The translations under genes and the position numbers were made by a program. The notes under the pieces are model-generated. The model was given only the letters and a program-made list of their open reading frames with translations. It was not told the origin of the DNA and ran no database searches. A stretch of 55,396 nucleotides of DNA, from assembly GCF_000455485.1 (NCBI RefSeq), contig NZ_CBQR020000107.1, positions 1 to 55,396 of the forward strand, given 5' to 3'. Below, piece after piece: positions 26,439-34,252 of this stretch. This DNA comes from Gorillibacterium massiliense. Lineage in GTDB: Bacteria; Bacillota; Bacilli; Paenibacillales; NBRC-103111. Position 1 is the stretch's first letter. Each line of letters begins with the position of its first letter.

Positions 26439-26642
26439 GAACAGCCTCCATCATCGCAACGATTCTATTCTCTTATGATGCTGGAAAACCCGGCGGAAGT
26501 CAAATGTATGAGCATAGCGGAAACAACCAAAGCCAATGAATTTAGGTAAAGTTTCAATATAGAGATTTATAAAAATACCAGCAGACTATCGCCATACGAT
26601 TACTGGATTCAAGTCGTATACGACTCATCCTTCTTCTATCAC

Positions 26643-26930
26643 GTGCAATATGACATCAGCGTCAGCAATGAACAAAGATCAGCTACAATTACCGAACTCC
26701 AAAACCATATGGAATCTCTCGCCAAAGCAACGATAAAAGCTGCACCGGGAAAAAAGATGATGGGACAATATTATAAATCCTGGTATCGTTACCCAACGCT
26801 AAAAGTTGACCTAGTAAGCTATCATTACTTTACATGGAAAAATTATTCTGGAGATATAATTATGAATTACGAAAATGCCACGCTCGGAGATTTCCGGTGG
26901 AACTCATTTACAGACGACACCCTTGAATAA
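26643..26930 (+). CDS. ORF fragment, possible remnant of a larger secreted-protein gene
   Basis: A GTG-started ORF of 95 codons with no ribosome site. The same frame stays open upstream to a stop at 26547 and reads plausibly (YDYWIQVVYDSSFFYH), so it looks like the 3' end of a broken gene rather than a complete one. The composition is rich in Tyr, Trp and Lys, and no family is recognised. A good terminator follows at 26933-26980. Confidence 0.35.
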   Translation: MQYDISVSNEQRSATITELQNHMESLAKATIKAAPGKKMMGQYYKSWYRYPTLKVDLVSYHYFTWKNYSGDIIMNYENATLGDFRWNSFTDDTLE

Positions 26931-26932
26931 GC

Positions 26933-26980
26933 AAAAGAACGCCGTTAAATTGGACACCTCCATTTTAGTGGCGTTCTTTT
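26933..26980. terminator. Hairpin terminator after the ORF fragment
   Basis: Eleven-base perfect arms AAAAGAACGCC and GGCGTTCTTTT around a 26-base loop, with T residues on the plus strand. Confidence 0.7.
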
Positions 26981-27022
26981 CGTTTAGTCGGTTTGACATG
27001 CTTACTACATCAACGGAGAAAC

Positions 27023-27064
27023 AAAACGCCTCCCGTTCGAAATAAATCGAACGGAAGGCGTTTT
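27023..27064 (-). terminator. Terminator after tRNA-Pro
   Basis: Long hairpin with AAAACGCCT/AGGCGTTTT and CCGTTCGA/TCGAACGG arms and a six-base loop, ending on the minus strand in TTTT. It lies about 20 bases past the tRNA. Confidence 0.8.
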
Positions 27065-27082
27065 GCTCATCTTGCATTAGAG

Positions 27083-27156
27083 TCGGAGTAACACGATTCG
27101 AACGTGCGACCTCACCCACCCCAAGGGTGCGCGCTACCAGGCTGCGCCATACCCCG
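27083..27156 (-). tRNA. tRNA-Pro (anticodon GGG)
   Basis: A complete 74-base cloverleaf: acceptor CGGGGTA pairs with TACTCCG (one G-U), the D arm has AGCCTGGTAGCGC, the anticodon stem CACCC/GGGTG encloses TTGGGGT giving GGG, and the T arm has TTCGAAT. Discriminator A; CCA is not encoded. Confidence 0.97.
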
Positions 27157-27207
27157 ACGTTTAAAAGAAGCGCTGCAGCTTACTCTTTTTTCAGCCGCAA
27201 GAAAGAG

Positions 27208-27234
27208 TTTATAACATGGGCAAATTAAAGTCAA
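27208..27234 (-). promoter_or_regulatory. Possible promoter for tRNA-Pro
   Basis: TTGACT (27229-27234) and TATAAA (27208-27213) on the minus strand, but the spacer is only 15 bases. Confidence 0.35.
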
Positions 27235-27398
27235 GAAAAAAGACTGAAATAATGAAATTAATAATCGCAGATTATCTCTTGCGATTTCCCGAACTTTTAC
27301 CAAAGGAACGCCGTCAATTCTTATAGCTGCTAACGATTTATTCCTGTCGGCAGATATCAATCATACCCATCGACTCAAGTTCAAAAGGAGAAGATATC

Positions 27399-28511
27399 AT
27401 GACTAGTAAACAGACCAAACAGCCGCAAGCCTCGCGTTCAACTGCTGCCAAATGGGTTGCCATCCCTTTGTCAGCCGCTCTGCTTTTCGGTGCCGGAGTC
27501 TCAGTACCCGCTCTTGGTGGCACCGCTCATGCGGAAGCTTCAGCAGATCAGAACGGGCTTAAAATCTCAACCTTGTCTCTCCTGCTTGATGGGACGGAAG
27601 TGACCGTTCCAGGGGTCATTACCGATTCGGGCACCTCCTATGTTGGCATAGCCGCCATCGGAGAGAAGCTGGGTTTGAAAGCAATTTGGGATGCCGCGAC
27701 GAATACCGTAACCGTCACAGGTCCACGAACCAACGTTGTGATCAATCCGAACGAAGATGCACGCTTCCCCTACACCGTCAACGGGCAAAAGCTGTATGAA
27801 GCTCCCTCTTATATCATCAAGGGAAGAACCTACGTCCCATTAAAATTCATTCTGGAGCAGTTCGGTTACAACGTAACCTATAACCCGAAAGCCCAGAAAA
27901 TCTCCGTAGATAAAGTGAATGTGAATGACCTAACCATGGGTACAAAATCGTTGGACGCTTCCACCAATACCTATACCCTCTTGGCGCAGTATCCTTCTAT
28001 CTCCGGCATGGCAGATGCGCAGGTTCAAGATAAGTTGAATGATTTCTTCAAAACTGACGCGGAGAACGCCTTCGCCGATGCCAAAAAGGAACTGTCCTCG
28101 ACGGAGGGCGGCAACCCCGATGCCAAATACGAATTCTTCTACGATTATAAAGTCCCGTATAACCAAGACGGCAAACTGAGTGTTATACTGGAAAATTACA
28201 TGTATACAGGCGGGGCTCACGGAAATACCGGTCGGAAAGCCCATACCTTCGATCTTGCCACAGGCAAGGAGTTGACGCTGAAGGAAGCGGCAGGCGATAA
28301 TCCCAAATTTAAAGAAATCATCAATGCCGAGGTCGCAAAAGTTTTCCAAGCGCCGGACTATCCGCTCCTCACTCCCTTCACGTCGATTTCCGATAATCCG
28401 GACTTCTTCCTGAGAGGGAACGATCTCGTGGTCTTCTTCCAGCAATACGAGTACACACCTTATGCCTACGGCTTCCCGGAAGTCGTCATCCCGCTGTCCA
28501 AATTCAAGTGA
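27399..28511 (+). CDS. Secreted stalk-domain (copper amine oxidase N-like) protein with DUF4163/DUF3298-like C-terminus, copy 1
   Basis: Exported protein of 370 residues. A signal peptide spans about residues 18-45, ending near GGTAHAEA. Residues 55-175 match the Cu-amine-oxidase N-terminal-like stalk domain (LLLDGTEVTVPG, YVGIAAIGEKLGLKAIWDAA, IIKGRTYVPLKFILEQFGY). The second half resembles the DUF4163/DUF3298 module known from PdaC and the lysozyme sensor RsiV (YTGGAHGNTGRKAHTFDLA, then FFQQYEYTPYAYGFPEVVIP). AAAAGGAG precedes the ATG. No substrate can be named. It is followed by a close paralogue. Confidence 0.85.
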   Translation: MTSKQTKQPQASRSTAAKWVAIPLSAALLFGAGVSVPALGGTAHAEASADQNGLKISTLSLLLDGTEVTVPGVITDSGTSYVGIAAIGEKLGLKAIWDAATNTVTVTGPRTNVVINPNEDARFPYTVNGQKLYEAPSYIIKGRTYVPLKFILEQFGYNVTYNPKAQKISVDKVNVNDLTMGTKSLDASTNTYTLLAQYPSISGMADAQVQDKLNDFFKTDAENAFADAKKELSSTEGGNPDAKYEFFYDYKVPYNQDGKLSVILENYMYTGGAHGNTGRKAHTFDLATGKELTLKEAAGDNPKFKEIINAEVAKVFQAPDYPLLTPFTSISDNPDFFLRGNDLVVFFQQYEYTPYAYGFPEVVIPLSKFK

Positions 28512-28553
28512 TCTAGCAAAAAAGGGAACCCATTTGCATAAGGAGAAGCTGTC

Positions 28554-29666
28554 ATGACCAGTAAACCGACCAAAGAACCGTCAGCTTTGCTTTCAACTTT
28601 TGCCGGATGGATTGCCATTCCCTTGTCGGCTGCTCTGCTATTCGGCGGCGCAGCCGCTATACCCTCGTTTGGCAGTACCGCTCATGCAGAAGCTGCGATC
28701 GATCAAAGCGAGCCAACAATCTCAACCTTATCTCTCCTGTTAGACGGAACGGAAATAACCGTTCCGGGATTCATTACCGATTGGGGGACCTCTATCTCTT
28801 ATGTCGGAATAGCCGCCATCGGAGAGAAACTGGGTTTGAAAGCAACTTGGGATGCCTTAACGAATACCGTAACCGTCACAGGTCCGCGAACCACAATTGT
28901 GATCGATCCGAACAAAGACATGCGCTATACGTACACCGTCAACGGACAAAAGCGATATGAAGCTCCATCCCATATCATCAAAGGAAGAACCTACGTCCCG
29001 TTAAAATTCGTTCTGGAGCAATTCGGATATAACGTAACGTATAATCCAAAAACCAAGCAAATCTCCGTCGTTAAAATACATGTGAACGAGCTGACTATAG
29101 GTACGATATCATTGGATGCTTCCACCGACACCTATACCCTTCTGACACAATATCCATCGATCTCCGGAATGGCCGATACACAAGTTCAAGATAAGTTGAA
29201 TGAAGTCTTCAAAACTGACGCAGAGAACGCCTTCGCCGATGCCAAAAGAGAATTGTCCTCAACCGAGAACGGCAATCCTAACTACGAACAGCTCTACGAT
29301 TACAAAATTCTGTACAATCAGAACGGCAAGTTAAGCGTCGTCCTGGATAACTACATGTACACATTCGGCGCCCATGGAAGAACCATCCGCAAAGCCCATA
29401 CCTTCGATCTTGCCACAGGCAAAGAGTTGACGCTGCAAGAGGCGGCGGGCGGTAACCCAAATTATAAGGAAATCATCAATGCCGAAGTGGCAAAAGTGTT
29501 CCAAGCGCCGGACTTTCCGCTCCTCTCTCCCTTTACGTCTATTTCGGATTGTCAGGACTTCTTCTTGAGAGGGGATAATGTTGTAGTGTTCTTTCAGCAA
29601 TACGAGTATACGCCTTATATCTATAATTTCCCTGAAGTCGCCATTCCGCTTGCCAAATTTAAATGA
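28554..29666 (+). CDS. Secreted stalk-domain protein with DUF4163/DUF3298-like C-terminus, copy 2
   Basis: Tandem paralogue of the preceding gene, also 370 residues, with the same signal peptide, stalk domain and DUF3298-like end (FFQQYEYTPYIYNFPEVAIP). Differences include two extra residues in DWGTSISYVG, loss of a segment near NPNYEQLYDYK, and a Cys in SISDCQDFF. The GGAG site and 42-base gap suggest one transcript with copy 1. Divergence is spread along the length, so the duplication is not recent. Confidence 0.85.
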   Translation: MTSKPTKEPSALLSTFAGWIAIPLSAALLFGGAAAIPSFGSTAHAEAAIDQSEPTISTLSLLLDGTEITVPGFITDWGTSISYVGIAAIGEKLGLKATWDALTNTVTVTGPRTTIVIDPNKDMRYTYTVNGQKRYEAPSHIIKGRTYVPLKFVLEQFGYNVTYNPKTKQISVVKIHVNELTIGTISLDASTDTYTLLTQYPSISGMADTQVQDKLNEVFKTDAENAFADAKRELSSTENGNPNYEQLYDYKILYNQNGKLSVVLDNYMYTFGAHGRTIRKAHTFDLATGKELTLQEAAGGNPNYKEIINAEVAKVFQAPDFPLLSPFTSISDCQDFFLRGDNVVVFFQQYEYTPYIYNFPEVAIPLAKFK

Positions 29667-29694
29667 TTTAGCCAGAGTAAAAATTCTTATGAAG

Positions 29695-29751
29695 CAAAAA
29701 AGGGGCTTTCTCCCGATCACCAAAGGTGGTCGAAGGAGAAGCCCCTTTCTT
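29695..29751. terminator. Bidirectional terminator between the paralogue pair and hup
   Basis: GGGGCTTTCTCC and GGAGAAGCCCC arms with an inner GATCACC/GGTGGTC stem. The minus strand ends in a six-T run, the plus strand in TTTCTT. It serves converging genes. Confidence 0.85.
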
Positions 29752-29792
29752 CTGCTTATGAGAGTTAGAAATATGTACAGCGGATGTTCCGC

Positions 29793-30065
29793 TTAGCGGA
29801 TTCCCTCTCTCAACTGTTTGCCCGGACGGAAAGATGGAACCTTGCTTGCGGAAATCTCGATTTCCTCACCGGTTTGGGGATTGCGGCCCTTACGTGCAGA
29901 ACGTTCACGAACTTCGAAATTACCGAAGCCAACTAACTGCACCTTGTCTCCGCCTTGAAGAGCGTCGGAAATCGCTTCGAATACGGCTTCTACCGCTTTC
30001 GTCGCATCCTTCTTGGACAATTCGGAAGATTCAGCCACTTTAGCGATCAATTCGGATTTATTCAT
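29793..30065 (-). CDS. hup: DNA-binding protein HU
   Basis: Histone-like nucleoid protein of 90 residues. [40 protein letters not shown] and the FRPGK end are family hallmarks, with the DNA-inserting Pro in RNPQTGE. ATG at 30065 follows AAGGAGGTG. It lies downstream of spoIVA, as hbs does in B. subtilis. Confidence 0.97.
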   Translation of the reverse strand: MNKSELIAKVAESSELSKKDATKAVEAVFEAISDALQGGDKVQLVGFGNFEVRERSARKGRNPQTGEEIEISASKVPSFRPGKQLREGIR

Positions 30066-30203
30066 GTCATTCACCTCCTTGAGCAAGTCAGATACGTCTA
30101 CTTCTCTTTGTTTACGCTTTCCAGGAAAAATATACGTGAATATGCTCAAAACATCAAATTTATAGTAATATACCTCTTCCCGATTTGCAAGCCGGGAAAA
30201 AGG

Positions 30204-30249
30204 AAAACCCCGACAGCCGCCCTATCCAGCAGGCGGATGCCGAGGTTTC
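30204..30249 (-). terminator. Terminator after spoIVA
   Basis: Imperfect hairpin AAACCTCGGCATCCGCC paired with GGCGGCTGTCGGGGTTT, ending on the minus strand in a T-rich tail. Confidence 0.75.
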
Positions 30250-30272
30250 TTTCTTCTAAACTTATCAAACCG

Positions 30273-31751
30273 TTAAAGAATAATCGCAATGAGTCCGCCG
30301 GAGCCTTCATTGATAATCCGGCCCAACGTTTCCTGCAGCTTGTAGCGGGCGTTGTCCGGCATCATGGCTAGCTTACCTTGAATGCCTTCCCGCACGATGG
30401 AGTGGAGCGACCGTCCGAAGATATCTGAATCCCAAATCTTCAGCGGGTGTTCCTCGAAGTCTTGCATCAAATAGCGAACCAACTCTTCGCTTTGCTTCTC
30501 CGTCCCGATAATCGGCGAGAATTCCGATTCCACATCGACACGGATCATATGAATGGAAGGGGCTGTCGCTTTCAGCCTTACCCCGAAGCGTGAGCCTTGA
30601 CGAATGAGCTCCGGCTCATCCAGTGCCATTTCTGCGAGGGTCGGAGGCGCGATGCCGTAACCGGTCGTTTTCACCATTTCCAACGCTTCGGCAAACTGAT
30701 CGTATTCCCGTTTCGCATGGGTCAGCTCTTGCATCAGCTGCAGCAGATGATCCTTGCCGCGGACTTCAACACCCATCACTTCCATCAAGATTTTATCGTA
30801 GAGTTCATCCGGAGCATACAAGTCAATTTCCGCCACTCCTTGCCCCATGTTCATGCCGGCAAGAGCGGCCCGTTCGATGAAATCGTATTCCGCAAAATGG
30901 CTGACCACCCGGTCCACATCGCGCAGCCTGCGGATATCCTGCACCGTGTCGCGGACAGAATTCTCGAAGCTGCTGCGCAGCCAGTGATTATCCTTCAACA
31001 CCATAACCCAGCTAGGCAAATTGACATTCACTTCATGGACCGGGAATTCATACAGAACTTCCCTCAGCACGGAAGTCACTTCTTCTTCGCCCATGGTCGC
31101 CGCGCTCAAGGTCATGACAGGTATGTCATATTTGGCCTGCAGTTCACTGCGCAGCTCCAATGCGGAATCGCTGTTCGGCTTAGCCGAGTTGATCACCAGA
31201 ATAAAAGGTTTGCCTACTTCCTTCAGTTCGGCAATGACTCTTTCCTCCGCTTGCACATAGGATGAGCGGGGAATTTCCGAAATCGTTCCGTCGGTGGTGA
31301 CGACGACGCCCAGCGTTGAATGCTCCTGAATGACCTTGCGTGTGCCGATTTCCGCCGCTTCCTCAAAGGGAATCGGCTCGTCGAACCACGGCGTATTGAT
31401 CATCCGCGGACCGTTCTCGTCTTCGTAGCCCTTGGCTCCGCTTACGGCATAGCCCACGCAATCTACCAGCCGCACGTTTACATTCAAACCTTCTGCCACC
31501 GTGATTTGCACGGCGTTGTTCGGAACGAATTTCGGCTCAGTGGTCATTATCGTCCGTCCTGCCGCGCTTTGGGGCAGCTCATCGGTTGCGCGGATGCGGT
31601 CGGATTCGTTGCGGATGTTGGGGAGGACACCGGCTTCCATGAACCGCTTGATAAACGTGGATTTCCCGGTACGGACCGCGCCCACGACTCCCAAATAGAT
31701 ATCCCCGCCGGTCCGTTCCGCAATGTCCTTAAAGATATCGACTTTCTCCAA
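30273..31751 (-). CDS. spoIVA: Stage IV sporulation protein A (spore coat ATPase)
   Basis: Coat basement-layer ATPase that polymerises on the forespore surface. Walker A GAVRTGKST near residue 25, a TRAFAC-like switch region (LVDCVGYAV) and the conserved C-terminus EGSGGLIAIIL are visible. The 492-residue length equals the family norm. The TTG start at 31751 has AGGAGGAG seven bases upstream. A sigma-E-like promoter lies about 110 bases further upstream. Confidence 0.97.
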   Translation of the reverse strand: MEKVDIFKDIAERTGGDIYLGVVGAVRTGKSTFIKRFMEAGVLPNIRNESDRIRATDELPQSAAGRTIMTTEPKFVPNNAVQITVAEGLNVNVRLVDCVGYAVSGAKGYEDENGPRMINTPWFDEPIPFEEAAEIGTRKVIQEHSTLGVVVTTDGTISEIPRSSYVQAEERVIAELKEVGKPFILVINSAKPNSDSALELRSELQAKYDIPVMTLSAATMGEEEVTSVLREVLYEFPVHEVNVNLPSWVMVLKDNHWLRSSFENSVRDTVQDIRRLRDVDRVVSHFAEYDFIERAALAGMNMGQGVAEIDLYAPDELYDKILMEVMGVEVRGKDHLLQLMQELTHAKREYDQFAEALEMVKTTGYGIAPPTLAEMALDEPELIRQGSRFGVRLKATAPSIHMIRVDVESEFSPIIGTEKQSEELVRYLMQDFEEHPLKIWDSDIFGRSLHSIVREGIQGKLAMMPDNARYKLQETLGRIINEGSGGLIAIIL

Positions 31752-31869
31752 TGAAGATCTCCTCCTGTAAAATGATTGAACGAAGCAGGCGGGAACCGGC
31801 GGGCCTTAAGGGCTCCGTACGCCTAAGCTCCACAGCAGCCATACTCGTACATTCCTTTGGACTAGTAAA

Positions 31870-31898
31870 AATATATGTACGTGCTCATAGATTATGAC
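31870..31898 (-). promoter_or_regulatory. Possible sigma-E promoter for spoIVA
   Basis: On the minus strand GTCATA (31893-31898) is separated by 15 bases from CATATATT (31870-31877), resembling the mother-cell sigma-E pattern. Confidence 0.4.
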
Positions 31899-31990
31899 TG
31901 CCACTTCCGTAAAAGATGCTTTCCGGCAGGCGATTCACGGAAATGGCATTCAATCTTTTTTATGCGCCAAATCCGCAAATATGCCCCACA

Positions 31991-32028
31991 AAAATAAAAA
32001 CAGCGTTCCGTTATAGGGAAACGCTGTT
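31991..32028 (-). terminator. Terminator after the yphF-like gene
   Basis: ACAGCGTT/AACGCTGT-type stem with a small loop, followed on the minus strand by TTTTTATTTTT. Confidence 0.88.
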
Positions 32029-32040
32029 CGTTAGGTGATT

Positions 32041-32769
32041 TCAATTATCTTGTAATGTGACCAAATCATCTATCCAGTAATAGGGAAAAGAACGAACCGG
32101 CAGAAAAAAGCCCTCATCCGTCAGCAGTCTGCGAAGGTCCGTTTTATCGTCATGGGGCGATTGATCCGGGTGATCCGCCATCATCTGTCCGATATCCGCC
32201 GCATAATCGACGCCTACGGTACCCGTTTCGTTCACGATCAAATAGCACTTATCACCGCTATAGGGGCTCATGAGCCGCGGCTCCTTGACACCCAACTTGT
32301 GAAAATCAAGGAGATAGAATCCCGAAGAGAGCATCTCCCCGAAAGGTAATTGGCCCCCATGCCGAGACTTATAGGCATCCACATCATCCTGAGCTTGCTT
32401 AACAGCTTGAAAGGCGCGTAAATCCAGCAGCCTAACCGCCGGCTTCCCATTCAGATAGTAAAGGACATATTGCAGATGGCCTCCGTTTTCAAAAGCATCC
32501 GCCGGTATTTTCGCCAAATCGCCGGAATCTTTCAGGAGGAGCAGATCGACGGGATACTTTTCATAGAGGGGAGTCGCTGCATCCGTCACTTTCACCGGCA
32601 GTTTATGTTCCCGCTCCAAATAGACATCCACCGCTTGCTGGACGACAGGCACATAATCACCCGGTTGAATACCTGACTGACTGTTTGTTTCCGGACGAAC
32701 CATGCAACCACCCAGCACAAGCACTCCGGCACAGATGAGGAGCAGGTGACGGATTCGGCGTTTTACCAC
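32041..32769 (-). CDS. YphF-like lipoprotein
   Basis: Predicted lipoprotein of 242 residues: basic start VKRRIRH, hydrophobic core and lipobox VLGGC near residue 22. The mature part is soluble with no catalytic motif seen. Size and position directly upstream of spoIVA match B. subtilis yphF (DUF3939-type), which is the basis for the name. GTG start at 32769 overlaps the preceding ferredoxin stop. Confidence 0.72.
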   Translation of the reverse strand: MVKRRIRHLLLICAGVLVLGGCMVRPETNSQSGIQPGDYVPVVQQAVDVYLEREHKLPVKVTDAATPLYEKYPVDLLLLKDSGDLAKIPADAFENGGHLQYVLYYLNGKPAVRLLDLRAFQAVKQAQDDVDAYKSRHGGQLPFGEMLSSGFYLLDFHKLGVKEPRLMSPYSGDKCYLIVNETGTVGVDYAADIGQMMADHPDQSPHDDKTDLRRLLTDEGFFLPVRSFPYYWIDDLVTLQDN

Positions 32770-33140
32770 AGATCCTCCTCCTTCTGTTTAGCCAGCAGAG
32801 CACGTACCGCCGATTTCAGCGGGTCCTCCGGCACCAGAACCTCGACGTCGCCGTTTCCGGTTACTTTCGCCTGGCAAGCAAGCCGCCAGCCCTCTTCCAG
32901 TAAAGCGCCTAGCTTCAGTTGCTCGCTCTTCTCCGGCTTAGTTAAGAAGGATTGATCCTCCACCTTGACCTTACACATCAGGCAAGCTGCTTTTCCGCCG
33001 CAGCGGGTCCGGATGGAAACCCCCGCCCGGTTGCCCGCATCCAAAAGCGACGATCCCGGGCGGATGGCTATTTTTTTATTTTCCGTCAAAAATCGAACCA
33101 CCGGCTGCACGGGATTCCCTTCTTTCTTATCACTTAACAC
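32763..33140 (-). CDS. 2Fe-2S ferredoxin domain protein (1)
   Basis: Plant-type 2Fe-2S ferredoxin of 125 residues. Cluster ligands are CGGKAACLMC and the later Cys of LACQA, with conserved spacing. It has longer N- and C-terminal tails than its neighbour. GTG start with a weak ribosome site. It follows a second ferredoxin by 12 bases; no reductase is in the window, so the redox partner is unknown. Confidence 0.87.
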   Translation of the reverse strand: MLSDKKEGNPVQPVVRFLTENKKIAIRPGSSLLDAGNRAGVSIRTRCGGKAACLMCKVKVEDQSFLTKPEKSEQLKLGALLEEGWRLACQAKVTGNGDVEVLVPEDPLKSAVRALLAKQKEEDLW

Positions 33141-33152
33141 CGCTGCCTGCGG

Positions 33153-33446
33153 CTAAAAATAGGTTTTATTGACTGCGGTAATCGACCCTTCGCTTTTCAC
33201 TATGGCTTGACAGCCCAAGCGGAAGCCTTCTTCAAGCTCCTCCGGCTCGAGACGGTCGAATTCCTCATCCGTCGGCTTGGCCAGCTGATCCAACCCCTCC
33301 GTAATGAGACAACGGCAACGGGCGCATGTCCCTCTCGTACAGGAAAAGCCCCAGTCTACATCGTTTTTCAAGGCAATATCAAGAATAGTCTTACCCGGCT
33401 CCGAGGCAACTTGTTTGGAAACGCTACGACCTTTCAGGTTGATCAT
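33153..33446 (-). CDS. 2Fe-2S ferredoxin domain protein (2)
   Basis: Plant-type 2Fe-2S ferredoxin of 97 residues with ligands CTRGTCARC and LGCQA. One extra Cys follows in CRC. AGGAG lies about 11 bases before the ATG. Together with the next gene it forms a tandem ferredoxin pair placed between yphE and yphF homologues. Confidence 0.9.
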   Translation of the reverse strand: MINLKGRSVSKQVASEPGKTILDIALKNDVDWGFSCTRGTCARCRCLITEGLDQLAKPTDEEFDRLEPEELEEGFRLGCQAIVKSEGSITAVNKTYF

Positions 33447-33462
33447 GGTATGTATACTCTCC

Positions 33463-33642
33463 TTAGCTCATCGATGCCAGCATAAAAACGACACTTATCA
33501 ATAAAAGCACAAACGCAATCGTAACAAAGAGAAAGCGAAAAGGTCCCTTCAGCTTGCTTCTGGCGAAGATCACGAGTGCCGCCGCCGACAGCATCAAGCC
33601 CATGCCCGTAAATGAAGCCCACATTTTATCCATGCTGCTCAC
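33463..33642 (-). CDS. Small membrane protein, YphE/DUF2768-like
   Basis: A GTG-started gene of 59 codons with GGAGGG ten bases upstream. The product has two hydrophobic helices, MGLMLSAAALVIFARSKL and FLFVTIAFVLLLISVVFML, joined by a short basic loop. Size, topology and location between gpsA-side genes and yphF match B. subtilis yphE (DUF2768). Function unknown. Confidence 0.75.
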   Translation of the reverse strand: MSSMDKMWASFTGMGLMLSAAALVIFARSKLKGPFRFLFVTIAFVLLLISVVFMLASMS

Positions 33643-33718
33643 GTTTCGATTTCCCTCCCCTAGAAAATCTAAACCCGATTATACCATTCCCCCTCATCTT
33701 TGTGAAACGCATACAAAG

Positions 33719-33765
33719 AAAGAAGCCGCCTGAAGGCAGCGATAGGCTGCCCAGACAGCTTCTTT
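33719..33765 (-). terminator. Terminator after spoVIF
   Basis: AAAGAAGC/GCTTCTTT outer arms with inner GGCAGC/GCTGCC pairing and a T-rich minus-strand tail. Confidence 0.8.
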
Positions 33766-33784
33766 AGGTAGAGTCAGTGTTCCG

Positions 33785-34078
33785 TCACTTATTCCCGCCG
33801 CCGATAAACTTCATAAGCGTCTCCAGACTGCCCAGGTTCATCTTGCTGCTTTGGACAGCGGTAACGATTTCCTTGACCGTATCTTCCGCCACTGGAACTC
33901 CTACGAGACTGGAAACCTGTTGGATCAGCTGCCGCAATTGCGCCTCGCTTTGTACCGTCTCCGGCGTAACACCTTGAGCGATTTTATGAATATCCTTTGC
34001 GGTTACCGACTTTCCCGTTTTGTTTTTCACCAGCTTGAAGACGCCCTTTGATACGTCCTTATCGTTTTTCTCACGCAT
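33785..34078 (-). CDS. spoVIF: Stage VI sporulation protein F
   Basis: Small soluble sporulation protein of 97 residues resembling B. subtilis SpoVIF (YjcC), needed for late coat assembly. The block LRQLIQQVSSLVGVPV and the C-terminal KEIVTAVQSSKMNLGSLETL follow the family pattern. ATG at 34078 has GGAGG upstream; the longer open frame upstream is non-coding intergenic sequence. Confidence 0.82.
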   Translation of the reverse strand: MREKNDKDVSKGVFKLVKNKTGKSVTAKDIHKIAQGVTPETVQSEAQLRQLIQQVSSLVGVPVAEDTVKEIVTAVQSSKMNLGSLETLMKFIGGGNK

Positions 34079-34181
34079 TCTATGACCTCCTTCGCCCCGC
34101 ATCGGCTGAAATAGTTTATGATCTTGCGTTTCCGTTGTTGTGGGCGGCGACTGCATATTGAAGGATATAGAACCAGTGTAT

Positions 34182-34207
34182 AAAATAAGGATATATATCC
34201 TTATTTT
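34182..34207. promoter_or_regulatory. Perfect 26-bp palindrome upstream of the MalT-like gene
   Basis: AAAATAAGG, ATATATAT and CCTTATTTT form a perfect inverted repeat 45 bases before the regulator start. A partial copy, AAGGATATAG, lies just upstream. It may be an operator. Confidence 0.6.
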
Positions 34208-34252
34208 TGAAATCGCTTTTTTGTCCAAATTGGAGACTGGAGAGGTTCCCTT

